From Nocardioides sp. NBC_00368 (GTDB taxonomy: Bacteria > Actinomycetota > Actinomycetes > Propionibacteriales > Nocardioidaceae), in contig NZ_CP107970.1 of NCBI RefSeq assembly GCF_036090055.1, positions 2,501-66,500 on the forward strand: 64,000 bases of DNA. The letters run 5' to 3'. Shown here piece by piece: positions 11,173-19,410 of the stretch. Each line of letters starts with the position of its first letter. The stretch's first letter is position 1. The notes under the pieces were generated by a model. That model was not told the origin of the DNA. It was given only the letters and a program-made list of their open reading frames with translations, and made no database searches. A program made the position numbers and the translations under genes.

Positions 11173-12360
11173 TTAATGGTCCTGTTGCCTGCCGAGGATC
11201 AGGGCGACCTGCAGCGCAAGAGCGTCCCGCGAGTCGGTCGGGGTGAAGCCGGTGAGCTCGGCCACCTGCTTGAGCCGGTAGCGAACGGTGTTGGGGTGCA
11301 CGAACAGGGTGCGACCGGTGGCTTCGAGGCCGCCTCCGGCGGCGAAGTACGCCGCCAGCGTCTCGATCAGGGTGCTGCGGGCCTCCACCAACGGCTGGTA
11401 GAGATGCTCGATCAGGTAGCGGTGGGCCCAGGCGTCGCCGGCCAGGGCGCGTTCGGGCAGGAACGACTGGCTCCGTGCCGGACGAGGCGCGTCCGGCCAG
11501 CCGGGCGCGGCCCGGTAGGCCGAGAGTGCGGCTCGCGCGGACTCGGCGGCGGTGGCGAGGCCGGTCGCCATCGGCCCGACCACGACGGGTCCGTCGGCGA
11601 ACAGGTCGACGATGCGACCTGCGGCTTCGAGGGGGTCCTCGATACCGCCGAGCAGGGCGACGAGGCGGTCACCCTGGACCGCGCACAGGGTGTGCATGTC
11701 GTGGACGCGGGCGCGGCGGCGTACCTCCTCCAGGGCGGCGTCGAGGCCGATTCCCTCGGGTGCGTGGCCGAGGACGGCGCACAGCTGCAGGTCGGCGTCC
11801 CAGCCGAGCGCGCTGGCCCGGGAGAGGACGACCTCGTCGGTCTCGGCGCGCAGGACCGCGTCGACCACGAGCGCCTCGAGCCGGGCGTCCCACGCGCCAC
11901 GCTGCTCGGCGGCGCGGGCATAGACCTCCGCGGTGGCGAAGGCGACCTCGCGGGCGTAGCGGCCGATGGCCTCATGAACGTCGGCGGCGTCCTCGGTGCC
12001 GAGGAGGTCGTCGATGTTGGCCTCGACCACCTCGATCGAGAGCCGGACCAGGTCGACGGTCTGCTGGAGCGTGATGATGCCGGTCAACGCGCGCGGCGCG
12101 ACGCCGAACATCGAGGCCGCCAGGTCGGGCTTGGCGGTGTCGGCGGAGGCTCCGCCGGCGTACCAGCCGACGAACTCCTTGATGCCGGCCTGGACGATCA
12201 GGCCGACCAGGGAGCGGTTCTTCGCGGAGAGATCCTTGAACCACGGCATCGCGTCGTCCATCCGCGAGGTCGCTGCGGTCGCCAGCCGGCCGGTGGCTCG
12301 CCGCAGCGCCTGCGCGGTGCGCTGGCGGGTGGGAGGGATCACTGCGGTCACGTTGTCCAT
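11173..12360 (-). CDS. fasR: PucR-family regulator of fatty-acid synthesis genes
   Basis: About 395 residues. The C-terminus is the PucR-type helix-turn-helix (GGLEATGRTLFVHPNTVRYR, then LKQVAELTG). The central region is the usual GGDEF-like/PucR linker. FasR (SCO2386, Rv2242) lies directly upstream of fabD in Streptomyces and mycobacteria and activates the fab genes, and the position here is identical. ATG at 12360 (MDNVTAVIPP) is chosen because the longer reading from 12402 runs into the hairpin at 12388-12460. Confidence 0.88.
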   Translation of the reverse strand: MDNVTAVIPPTRQRTAQALRRATGRLATAATSRMDDAMPWFKDLSAKNRSLVGLIVQAGIKEFVGWYAGGASADTAKPDLAASMFGVAPRALTGIITLQQTVDLVRLSIEVVEANIDDLLGTEDAADVHEAIGRYAREVAFATAEVYARAAEQRGAWDARLEALVVDAVLRAETDEVVLSRASALGWDADLQLCAVLGHAPEGIGLDAALEEVRRRARVHDMHTLCAVQGDRLVALLGGIEDPLEAAGRIVDLFADGPVVVGPMATGLATAAESARAALSAYRAAPGWPDAPRPARSQSFLPERALAGDAWAHRYLIEHLYQPLVEARSTLIETLAAYFAAGGGLEATGRTLFVHPNTVRYRLKQVAELTGFTPTDSRDALALQVALILGRQQDH

Positions 12361-12387
12361 TCTTGCGCTTAGTACATCTGATGACAT

Positions 12388-12460
12388 GCCGAGTCGGCGC
12401 ATCCGACCCCTCTGGCTCGCTTCGCTTCGCCAGACACGGGGTCAGATGCGCCGACTCGGC
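12388..12460 (-). terminator. large hairpin between aceE and fasR
   Basis: A perfect 16-bp outer stem (12388-12403 with 12445-12460) continues as gacccc/ggggtc and tctggc/gccaga with small bulges around a 12-nt loop. It starts 11 nt after the aceE stop. It has no T-tract, but its strength fits an actinobacterial terminator that separates aceE from fasR. Confidence 0.7.
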
Positions 12461-12470
12461 GCCACGAGGC

Positions 12471-15272
12471 TCAGGCGTCGCCGCCCTCCTGCATGATGCC
12501 CTTCGTGGCCGTCGGGTCGTCGATGCGGTAGGTGTCGAAGGCCTTCTTCACCAGCGCGGCGTCGATCTCGCCGGCCTCGGCCAGTGCCTGGAGGGCCTGG
12601 ACGACGACGGACTGGGCGTCGATCTGGAAGAAGCGACGCGCGGCCGGGCGGGTGTCGGCGAAGCCGAAGCCGTCGGCACCGAGCACGCGGTAGTCGTCCG
12701 GCACCCAGCGGGCGATCTGCAGCGGGACGGCCCGCATGTAGTCGGAGACCGCGATGACGGGGCCGTTGGACGCCGAGAGCTTCTCGGTGACGTACGGCGT
12801 GCGCGGGGTCTCGCCCGGGTGGTTGAGGCTCCACTGCTCGGCGTCGATGGCGTCCCGAGCGAGCTCGTTCCACGAGGTGACCGACCAGGTGTCGGCCTTC
12901 ACGCCCCAGTCCTCCTCGAGGATGCGGGCAGCCTCCTCGACCCACGGGAAGCCGACGCCGGAGGCGAGCAGGCGGACCTTCGGACCCTCGCCCTCGGCGG
13001 TCGAGACCTGGTGGATGCCCTTCAGGATGCCCTCGACGTCGACGCCCTCGGGCTCCTTGGGCTGGCTGACCGGCTCGTTGTAGACGGTGAGGTAGAAGAT
13101 GACGTTCTCGCCGTGCGGGTGCTCCTCGGAGGTGCCGTACATCCGCTCGAGGCCGCTCTGCATGATGTGGGAGACCTCGTAGGCGAACGCCGGGTCGTAG
13201 TGCACGACCGCCGGGTTGGTCGCCGCGAGCAGCGGGGAGTGACCGTCGGCGTGCTGGAGACCCTCACCGGTCAGCGTGGTGCGGCCGGCGGTGGCGCCGA
13301 TCAGGAAGCCGCGGCCCATCATGTCGGCCATCGCCCAGATGGAGTCGCCGGTGCGCTGGAACCCGAACATCGAGTAGAAGATGTAGAACGGGATCATCGG
13401 CTCGCCGTGGGTGGCGTACGCCGTGCCCGCAGCGGTCGCAGAAGCCAGCGCCCCAGCCTCGGAGATGCCCTCGTGGAGCAGCTGGCCCTGCGCGGACTCC
13501 TTGTAGGAGAGCAACAACTTGCGGTCGACGCTCTCGTACTGCTGGCCGCCCGGGTTGTAGACCTTGGCGCTCGGGAACATCGCGTCCATGCCGAACGTGC
13601 GGTACTCATCGGGGGCGATCGGGACGATGCGCTTGCCGATCTCCGGGTCACGCATCCAGTCCTTGAGGAGCCGGACGGTGGCCATCGTGGAGGCGATCTT
13701 GTTCTTGCCGGAGCCCTGCTTGAGCTCGGAGTAGACCTTGTCGCCCGGCAGGGTGAGCGGCTTGAACTCGACCCGGCGCTGGGGGAGCGGGCCGCCGAGC
13801 TGCTTGCGGCGCTCCATCATGTATTCGATCTCGGCCGACTCCGGACCCGGGTTGAAGAACGGGGCGGCGCCGGTCTGCTCGTAGGTCGCCTCGAGCTCCT
13901 TGTCGGAGATCGGCAGGAGCAGACGGTCGCGGAACTTCTTCAGGTCCGCCATGGTCAGCTTCTTCATCTGGTGGGTGGCGTTCTTCCCCTCCAGAGCGTC
14001 GATCGTCCAGCCCTTGATGGTGTGGGCCAGGATCACGGTCGGCTGCCCGACGGTCTTGGTGGCCGCGTCGAAGGCCGCGTAGACCTTGCGGTAGTCGTGG
14101 CCGCCACGGGGGAGCTTGCGGATCTGCTCGTCGCTCATCTGCTCGACCATCTTGCGCAGGCGCGGGTCGGAGCCGAAGAAGTTCTCCCGGACGTAGGCAC
14201 CGGTCTCGACCGAGTAGGTCTGGAACTGGCCGTCGGGGGTGGAGTTCATCTTGTTGACCAGGACGCCGTCGACGTCCTTGGCGAGCAGCTGGTCCCACTC
14301 GCGGCCCCAGATGACCTTGATGACGTTCCAGCCGGCGCCGCGGAAGTTGGACTCCAGCTCCTGGATGACCTTGCCGTTGCCGGTCACCGGGCCGTCGAGC
14401 TGCTGCAGGTTGCAGTTGACCACCCAGACCAGGTTGTCGAGCTCTTCGCGGGCGGCGACGCGGATGGCGCCGAGGGACTCCGGCTCACCCATCTCGCCGT
14501 CACCGAGGAACGCCCACACGCGCTGGTCGGAGGTGTCCTTGATGCCGCGGTTCTGCAGGTAGCGGTTGAACCGCGCCTGGTAGATCGAGTTGATCCCGGT
14601 CAGGCCCATGGAGACCGTCGGGAACTCCCAGAAGTCCGGCATCAGGCGCGGGTGCGGGTAGGACGAGATGCCCTGGCCGACGCCGTGCTGCACCTCCTGG
14701 CGGAAGCGGAAGAGCTGCTCCTCGGTGAGCCGGCCCTCGAGGAAGGCACGCGCGTAGATGCCGGGGGAGGCGTGGCCCTGGATGAAGACCTGGTCGCCAC
14801 CGCCGGGGTGATCCTTGCCGCGGAAGAAGTGGTTGAAGCCGACCTCGTAGAGGCTCGCGGAGGACTGGTAGGTGGCGATGTGGCCGCCCACCTCGAGGCC
14901 CTTGCGGTTGGCGGAGGAGACCATGACGGCGGCGTTCCAGCGGATGAAGGCGCGGATGCGTCGCTCGATGTCCTCATCGCCCGGGAACCACGGCTCGCGG
15001 TCGGAGGGGATGGTGTTGATGTAGTCGGTGCTTCGCAGGGCGGGCACGCCGACGGACTGCTCGCGGGCGCGCTCCAGAAGACGCAGCATGACGTAGCGGG
15101 CCCGCTCGCGCCCGCTCGACTCGAGCATCGCGTCGAACGAGCCGAGCCACTCACTGGTCTCCTCGGGATCGATGTCCGGAAGCTGGGTCGGTAGACCCTC
15201 GTGGATTACGGTCGGCTGGGCGGGGGTCGGGCCCTGCGGACCACCAGTCGTCTCGGTGGATTCTTCGGTCAC
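12471..15272 (-). CDS. aceE: pyruvate dehydrogenase E1 component (homodimeric type)
   Basis: A 933-residue homodimeric E1, the usual AceE length. It decarboxylates pyruvate with thiamine diphosphate and passes the acetyl group to E2. The TPP signature runs from GDGEMGEPES to NCNLQQLDGPV. The conserved HASPGIYARAF and HQVSTAEGEGP segments are present. GTG at 15272 (MTEESTETTGG) is chosen; upstream extension would lack homology and run into the divergent pfkB promoter. E2 and E3 are not in the window. The order aceE-fasR-fabD is the actinobacterial arrangement and links acetyl-CoA supply to lipid synthesis. Confidence 0.95.
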   Translation of the reverse strand: MTEESTETTGGPQGPTPAQPTVIHEGLPTQLPDIDPEETSEWLGSFDAMLESSGRERARYVMLRLLERAREQSVGVPALRSTDYINTIPSDREPWFPGDEDIERRIRAFIRWNAAVMVSSANRKGLEVGGHIATYQSSASLYEVGFNHFFRGKDHPGGGDQVFIQGHASPGIYARAFLEGRLTEEQLFRFRQEVQHGVGQGISSYPHPRLMPDFWEFPTVSMGLTGINSIYQARFNRYLQNRGIKDTSDQRVWAFLGDGEMGEPESLGAIRVAAREELDNLVWVVNCNLQQLDGPVTGNGKVIQELESNFRGAGWNVIKVIWGREWDQLLAKDVDGVLVNKMNSTPDGQFQTYSVETGAYVRENFFGSDPRLRKMVEQMSDEQIRKLPRGGHDYRKVYAAFDAATKTVGQPTVILAHTIKGWTIDALEGKNATHQMKKLTMADLKKFRDRLLLPISDKELEATYEQTGAAPFFNPGPESAEIEYMMERRKQLGGPLPQRRVEFKPLTLPGDKVYSELKQGSGKNKIASTMATVRLLKDWMRDPEIGKRIVPIAPDEYRTFGMDAMFPSAKVYNPGGQQYESVDRKLLLSYKESAQGQLLHEGISEAGALASATAAGTAYATHGEPMIPFYIFYSMFGFQRTGDSIWAMADMMGRGFLIGATAGRTTLTGEGLQHADGHSPLLAATNPAVVHYDPAFAYEVSHIMQSGLERMYGTSEEHPHGENVIFYLTVYNEPVSQPKEPEGVDVEGILKGIHQVSTAEGEGPKVRLLASGVGFPWVEEAARILEEDWGVKADTWSVTSWNELARDAIDAEQWSLNHPGETPRTPYVTEKLSASNGPVIAVSDYMRAVPLQIARWVPDDYRVLGADGFGFADTRPAARRFFQIDAQSVVVQALQALAEAGEIDAALVKKAFDTYRIDDPTATKGIMQEGGDA

Positions 15273-15396
15273 ATCCTCAATGGTCGCACGCGGTCGCGAG
15301 CGGTCGCGCACCCGCGGTGGGTTACTGGACAGTAGGAGGTTTCTGCTGGTCAACCCCGAAAATTCGTTGGTACGTCGAGTTGCTAATCTGCCGCCC

Positions 15397-16290
15397 GTGA
15401 CCAGCCTGGATCGTGACAATGCCGTTGCTGACGTATTGGTGGTAGGTGAGGCACTGGTCGACGTGGTCACCACGTCCGACGGTGTGACCCAGGACCATCC
15501 GGGCGGCAGCGGTGCCAACGTCGCCGTCGCGCTGGGCCGGCTCGGCCGTCCGGTGCGCTACGCGGCCTCCTACGCCGACGACGCCCGTGGGCAGGCCCTC
15601 GCCGCCCACCTGGCCGGCTCCGGGGTCGAGATGGCCTGCGACCCGCACGTGCTGGCCCGCACCTCGACGGCGCAGGCGACCATCACGGCCGACGGCTCGG
15701 CGACGTACGTCTTCGACCTGGAGTGGAAGCTCGGCGAGGTCGAGGTGGGGACGCCGCGGTTCGTGCACATCGGCTCGCTCGCGCCGGTGCTCTCGCCTGG
15801 CGCCGAGACCGTCTTCGCGCTGCTCGACGGGCTCCCCGACTCCGTGCGCGTCCTCTACGACATCAACATGCGGCCCACGCTGACCGGAACCGGCCAGGAG
15901 ATCGTCTCGCGCATCGAGCGGGCGGCGGCGTACGCCGATGTCGTCAAGGCCAGCGACGAGGACCTCGAGACCCTCTATCCCGGGATCGGTCTGGACAAGG
16001 CGGCCGCCAGGCTGCTCGAGCTCGGGGCCGGGGCGGTCGCGGTGACCCGCGGCGGCGACGGTGCCAGCTGGATCACCGCGTCCGAGCGGATCGACGTCGA
16101 GGCCCGGAAGGTGACCGTCGTGGACACGATCGGTGCCGGCGACACCTTCTCCGCCGGCCTGGTCGACGCGCTCTGGGACGACTTCGACCGCGACCGCCGT
16201 GAGGTGCTCGCCCACGGCGTCCGGGCGGCGGCCGTCACCGTCTCGCGCGCCGGTGCCAACCCGCCGACCCGGGCCGAGCTCGAGATCTAG
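15397..16290 (+). CDS. PfkB-family carbohydrate kinase (fructokinase-like)
   Basis: A 297-residue ribokinase/PfkB fold. The N-terminal GGSGANVAVALGRLG signature binds the sugar, and the C-terminal DTIGAGDTFSAG motif carries the catalytic Asp and anion hole. Size suits fructokinase or 2-keto-3-deoxygluconate kinase; the substrate is not certain. Starts at GTG 15397, divergent from aceE; a TAATCT-like -10 at 15384-15389 would put transcription near the start codon (possibly leaderless). It ends tail-to-tail with the next gene, sharing CTAG. If it is a fructokinase it could serve fructose made from mannose by the nearby AGE isomerase (speculative). Confidence 0.85.
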   Translation: MTSLDRDNAVADVLVVGEALVDVVTTSDGVTQDHPGGSGANVAVALGRLGRPVRYAASYADDARGQALAAHLAGSGVEMACDPHVLARTSTAQATITADGSATYVFDLEWKLGEVEVGTPRFVHIGSLAPVLSPGAETVFALLDGLPDSVRVLYDINMRPTLTGTGQEIVSRIERAAAYADVVKASDEDLETLYPGIGLDKAAARLLELGAGAVAVTRGGDGASWITASERIDVEARKVTVVDTIGAGDTFSAGLVDALWDDFDRDRREVLAHGVRAAAVTVSRAGANPPTRAELEI

Positions 16291-17246
16291 GTGGCGAGCC
16301 GCTCGGCGAGCGTACGTCCCAGCCAGGCCGCGGAGCGGATGGCGCTCCCACAGTTGGCGACGAGGACGCCAGGGCTCGGCTCGTCGACCACGAGGGTCTT
16401 CTGTGCTGTGTCGACGCCCCAGAGGATGTCGTCGACACGGGCGTCGCGGAGCCAGGGGAGCGTCGCGGCGAGCCCGCTGTCGAGGATCTCCTTCCAGTGG
16501 TCGACGGGTCCGGAGGTGTCCTCGTCCTCGACGATGTCCTCCTGGCCGACGAGCACTCTCAGCTGCCCGTCGATGAGCTTCACGAAGACATAGCCGAACC
16601 CGTCGCCGATCGGCACGATCGTGTGGGGAAGAAGCTCGCGTTCGGGCGGAACCGGGAGGTCGAGCACGAACAGCTGGCGCTTCTCGGGCTCCGCGCTCGT
16701 CTGTGGGAACACCGACGCGTTCGCCGCGCCCATCGCGCCGAGGACCTGCCCGGCGCGGATGGTGCCGCGGGAGGTCTCGACCACATGACCGCTGCCGTCA
16801 GGACGTACGCCGGTGACGACCGCGTCGACCAGCGTCGCTCCCGCCTCGAGCGCCTGGTCGCGGAGCATCCCGACGAGCCCGGTCGCGGAGACGTTGAGCG
16901 CGGGGATGTGCTCACCGGTGTGCAGCAGGTGGTAGGTGTTCTCGATCATCCCCAGCTCGGCGCCGTCCGCGGCGCCGCGGATGAACTGCTCGGTCTGGGT
17001 CGTCATCTCGCGCTTGACCGGGTCGGGCCAGGTCCACCGGATGCTGCCGCCCGAATAGCGGTAGGTCGCGACATGACCGGGGTCCTCGGCAGGGTCGTGG
17101 TCGATCAGCGCCACCCGCAGGCCGGGCCGAGCCAGGAACGTGGCCGTCGCGGCGCCGATCGGGCCTGCTCCGCAGATCGCCACGTCGGCCTCCGCAGGAA
17201 GTGTCACGAGTCGGTCAGCGGGCAGGTCGGCGGGGAGATCAGTCAA
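16287..17246 (-). CDS. FAD-dependent oxidoreductase (DAO family)
   Basis: A 319-residue DAO-type flavoprotein. The dinucleotide-binding motif ICGAGPIGAATATFLARPG lies at residues ~24-42, followed by an acidic strand end (VALIDHD). The C-terminal GVLVANCGSAIRSA region completes the FAD site. It is somewhat shorter than usual DAO enzymes (about 370 or more). Substrate unknown. Translationally coupled to the upstream GCS2-like gene (4-bp overlap), so both probably act on one amino acid or peptide-like compound. Confidence 0.8.
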   Translation of the reverse strand: MTDLPADLPADRLVTLPAEADVAICGAGPIGAATATFLARPGLRVALIDHDPAEDPGHVATYRYSGGSIRWTWPDPVKREMTTQTEQFIRGAADGAELGMIENTYHLLHTGEHIPALNVSATGLVGMLRDQALEAGATLVDAVVTGVRPDGSGHVVETSRGTIRAGQVLGAMGAANASVFPQTSAEPEKRQLFVLDLPVPPERELLPHTIVPIGDGFGYVFVKLIDGQLRVLVGQEDIVEDEDTSGPVDHWKEILDSGLAATLPWLRDARVDDILWGVDTAQKTLVVDEPSPGVLVANCGSAIRSAAWLGRTLAERLAT

Positions 17247-18367
17247 CGAAGTCCTTCCGGGTGGTACATCAGGCCGGTGCGCGAATATGCGTCCAGAAGG
17301 CTATCGGCTGGGGTACGTCCCTCGCTCAGCAACTGGTCCAGACCATCGAGGTGGCCGACTTCGTGCCGCAGGCCAGCACGTTCGGAGAGTGCCCGGCGGG
17401 CCGCCGCGAGCACCTGGCGGGCGCCGGCGGCGATCTCGGGGTCGGTGAACGCGGCGGTCGCGGCGCGCTGGTGGAGGTCGCGACTGGGCTTGTCGGCGAG
17501 CCCGGGAAGGTCGCCGGCGAGGCAGACACCGAGCGTCAGTGCCGCGCCGGCGAGCAGCAGCTCGCGGGTGAGGAAGGAGTCGAAGGCCTTGAACTCGATG
17601 CGTCCCTCCTCACGAGCGATCCGTGGTCGGTGGACCATCGTGGGCTCGGCGCCGGCGGGCGGATCGACGAAGCAGCGCGCGGCCACCCGCCGCCAGGTGC
17701 GCTCGTAGGTGCGCTTGCTGGGGCCGTGCCACGGCTGGCCGGCGTGGAAGGGCGAGCTGAAGCTGAACGGCACCATGAAGGGGCTGTAGTAGGTCAGCCG
17801 GCGGGTCACCTCGACGACCTCCGTCGCGGAGAGCCCGGGGAAGGACAGATTGATGTCGGGGCCGTAGCTCAGGTTGGAGACCTCGGCGTGGTCGTACTCC
17901 CGGTGCTCGGCCCGCATCCGCTGCTCCCACTCGTTGAGCGGCGGGTCGAGGACGTACGCCTCGCGGACCGGGTTGAAACCGACGATGCCCAGGTGCAGGC
18001 CGAGAGGCTCGAGGCGCTTGGCGATGTCGCCCTGCAGGTCGACGAGCCGGTCGGCGGCCTCGGTGATGCTCGGGCAGATCGGAGTGCGGATCTCCACGCC
18101 CTTGACCAGCATCGTGGTGAAGGTGCCCTCGGCGTCGAACCGCTCGTCGCCCTCGAGGTACCAGTAGCCGCTCTTGATGCCGAGGTCGCCGCGGACGAGG
18201 CCGTCGTCGGTCGTGCCGGAGCCGTCGGCGAGAGCGCGCTGGAGGGCGTCGAAGTCGAGGTCCACGAAGTCACGGAATGTGCCCACGTCGCGAATCGCAC
18301 CCGCGCCTACGTCGGGCGACTCCGTCACCAGGGCATACTCGAACTCGAACCCGGCGGAGTAGAGCAC
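17243..18367 (-). CDS. GCS2-like carboxylate-amine ligase
   Basis: A 374-residue member of the glutamate-cysteine ligase GCS2 superfamily. The N-terminus shows the family GFEFEYALVTE acidic metal-binding motif. Other core segments are YGPDINLSFPGLSATEVVE and IEFKAFDSFLTRELLLAG. It would form an amide bond between a glutamate-like carboxylate and an amine using ATP. It is not clearly GshA or EgtA, and no other thiol-synthesis gene is nearby. GTG start at 18367; the first gene of a two-gene operon with the FAD oxidoreductase. Confidence 0.75.
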   Translation of the reverse strand: MLYSAGFEFEYALVTESPDVGAGAIRDVGTFRDFVDLDFDALQRALADGSGTTDDGLVRGDLGIKSGYWYLEGDERFDAEGTFTTMLVKGVEIRTPICPSITEAADRLVDLQGDIAKRLEPLGLHLGIVGFNPVREAYVLDPPLNEWEQRMRAEHREYDHAEVSNLSYGPDINLSFPGLSATEVVEVTRRLTYYSPFMVPFSFSSPFHAGQPWHGPSKRTYERTWRRVAARCFVDPPAGAEPTMVHRPRIAREEGRIEFKAFDSFLTRELLLAGAALTLGVCLAGDLPGLADKPSRDLHQRAATAAFTDPEIAAGARQVLAAARRALSERAGLRHEVGHLDGLDQLLSEGRTPADSLLDAYSRTGLMYHPEGLR

Positions 18368-18416
18368 GGCGCAACTCTAGGGCAGTCGGCGGGCCACCAT
18401 CTGCATTTCTCGGAAA

Positions 18417-18433
18417 TTAGGTTAGGCTCCCCT
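18417..18433 (+). promoter_or_regulatory. DtxR/IdeR-type iron box upstream of the SIP gene
   Basis: ttaggttaggctcccct matches most of the 19-bp iron-box consensus ttaggttagsctaacctaa, with the right half degenerate. It ends 2 nt before the ATG, so it must overlap the transcription start and would repress under iron sufficiency. Confidence 0.75.
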
Positions 18434-18434
18434 C

Positions 18435-19220
18435 ATGTTTCGCGCGGTCAAGCCGGAGACAAAGCCGGAGACACGGGTCGTGGTCACCGCCACCCGTCGG
18501 CTCAGTCCTGGGATGATCCGCGTCCATTTCCGTGCCGACGACCTCTCCGCGTTCGACGGCAGCGTGTGCACCGACCGGTTCCTGCGTCTGGAGATTCCCG
18601 TCGGTGACGGCTCGACCGTCTGCCGCACCTACACCGCGCTCGACCCCTCGGTCGACGAGGGCACCCTTGCCGTCGACTTCGTGCACCACGGTGACGAAGG
18701 CGTCGCCGGCCGCTGGGCCGCGACCGCGGCTCCGGGTGACGTACTGACCGTGCGTGGGCCGGGTGGGACGTACGCCCCGGACCCGGCTGCCGACTGGCAT
18801 CTCCTCGTCGGCGACGAGTCGGGTCTGCCCGCGATCCGGGCGGCACTGGCGGCGCTGCCGGCCGACGCGGTCGGCTACGCCGTGATCGAGGTGCCCTCCG
18901 CGGAGCACCTCCAGCAGGTCGCGGCGCCGGCCGGGGTCGAGGTGCGCTGGGTGGACGCCAGCGTCGATCCGCCTCTGGAGAGCGTCGTCCGCGAGCTGCC
19001 CTGGCTGCTCGGCCGGGTGCACGCGTTCGTGCACGGCGAGGCCGAGGTCACGATGCAGCGGATCCGTCCCTACCTGCTGCGCGAGCGCGGGATGCCGCGC
19101 GGGGACCTGTCGATCTCCGGCTACTGGCGCCGCGGCAACAGCGAGGACAGCTTCCGGGTGTGGAAGCGCGGGCAGGCAGCCGACCGCCAGGTGGCGTACG
19201 CCGGCAGGGCGCTGCGGTAG
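18435..19220 (+). CDS. siderophore-interacting protein (FAD ferric reductase type)
   Basis: A 261-residue SIP/ViuB family flavoprotein that reduces and releases iron from ferric siderophores in the cytosol. N-terminal FAD-binding barrel (RFLRLEIPV, then CRTYTALDP) and C-terminal SIP domain with VGDESGLPAI, VHGEAEVTMQRIRPYLLRER and the closing ISGYWRRGNSEDSFR signature. The iron box directly before the start predicts iron repression. It pairs logically with the iron-boxed siderophore-type genes at 61-64 kb. Confidence 0.92.
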   Translation: MFRAVKPETKPETRVVVTATRRLSPGMIRVHFRADDLSAFDGSVCTDRFLRLEIPVGDGSTVCRTYTALDPSVDEGTLAVDFVHHGDEGVAGRWAATAAPGDVLTVRGPGGTYAPDPAADWHLLVGDESGLPAIRAALAALPADAVGYAVIEVPSAEHLQQVAAPAGVEVRWVDASVDPPLESVVRELPWLLGRVHAFVHGEAEVTMQRIRPYLLRERGMPRGDLSISGYWRRGNSEDSFRVWKRGQAADRQVAYAGRALR

Positions 19221-19230
19221 CCTTTAGGCC

Positions 19231-19296
19231 ATGTCGAGCCCTGAGGCAAGCACTGTGGGGGCTTTCGGTCACGCCGTCAGCCCCCTGAACCACTGA
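19231..19296 (+). CDS. putative leader peptide of the Cmx-like exporter
   Basis: A 21-codon ORF, ATG to TGA, beginning MSSPEASTVG and ending AVSPLNH. It has no Shine-Dalgarno; a tagcct -10-like element at 19218-19223 suggests a leaderless transcript starting at its ATG. A hairpin (gggggct 19257-19263 with agccccc 19279-19285) lies inside the ORF and a second GC-rich hairpin follows it. Chloramphenicol exporters of the cml/cmx groups are often drug-induced through leader-peptide attenuation, so ribosome stalling here is a reasonable model. Confidence 0.5.
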   Translation: MSSPEASTVGAFGHAVSPLNH

Positions 19297-19366
19297 GGTT
19301 CCAGCCCTCCCGCCCCGGCGCGTTTCGCGCGGGCGGTCGTTCGGCCATCCCTGGGTGCTGGCCGTG
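19257..19366 (+). promoter_or_regulatory. stem-loop series, candidate attenuator of the Cmx-like gene
   Basis: Three successive hairpins: 19257-19285 inside the leader ORF, about 19310-19337 (gcgcg-ttt-cgcgc core with ccgcc/gggcgg below), and 19346-19366 (ggcca/tggcc). The exporter start at 19411 with its GGAG lies beyond them. The layout suits transcriptional or translational attenuation. Confidence 0.4.
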
Positions 19367-19410
19367 GTGACGAGACGCCTTCCGTCCGTTTCCTGCCTCG
19401 GAGTACCCAC

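Noticed and set aside
15273..15518. An 82-residue N-terminal extension of AceE.
   Set aside because: The extension is Ser/Thr/Arg-rich with no AceE homology and would overlap the divergent pfkB gene; GTG 15272 gives the normal N-terminus.
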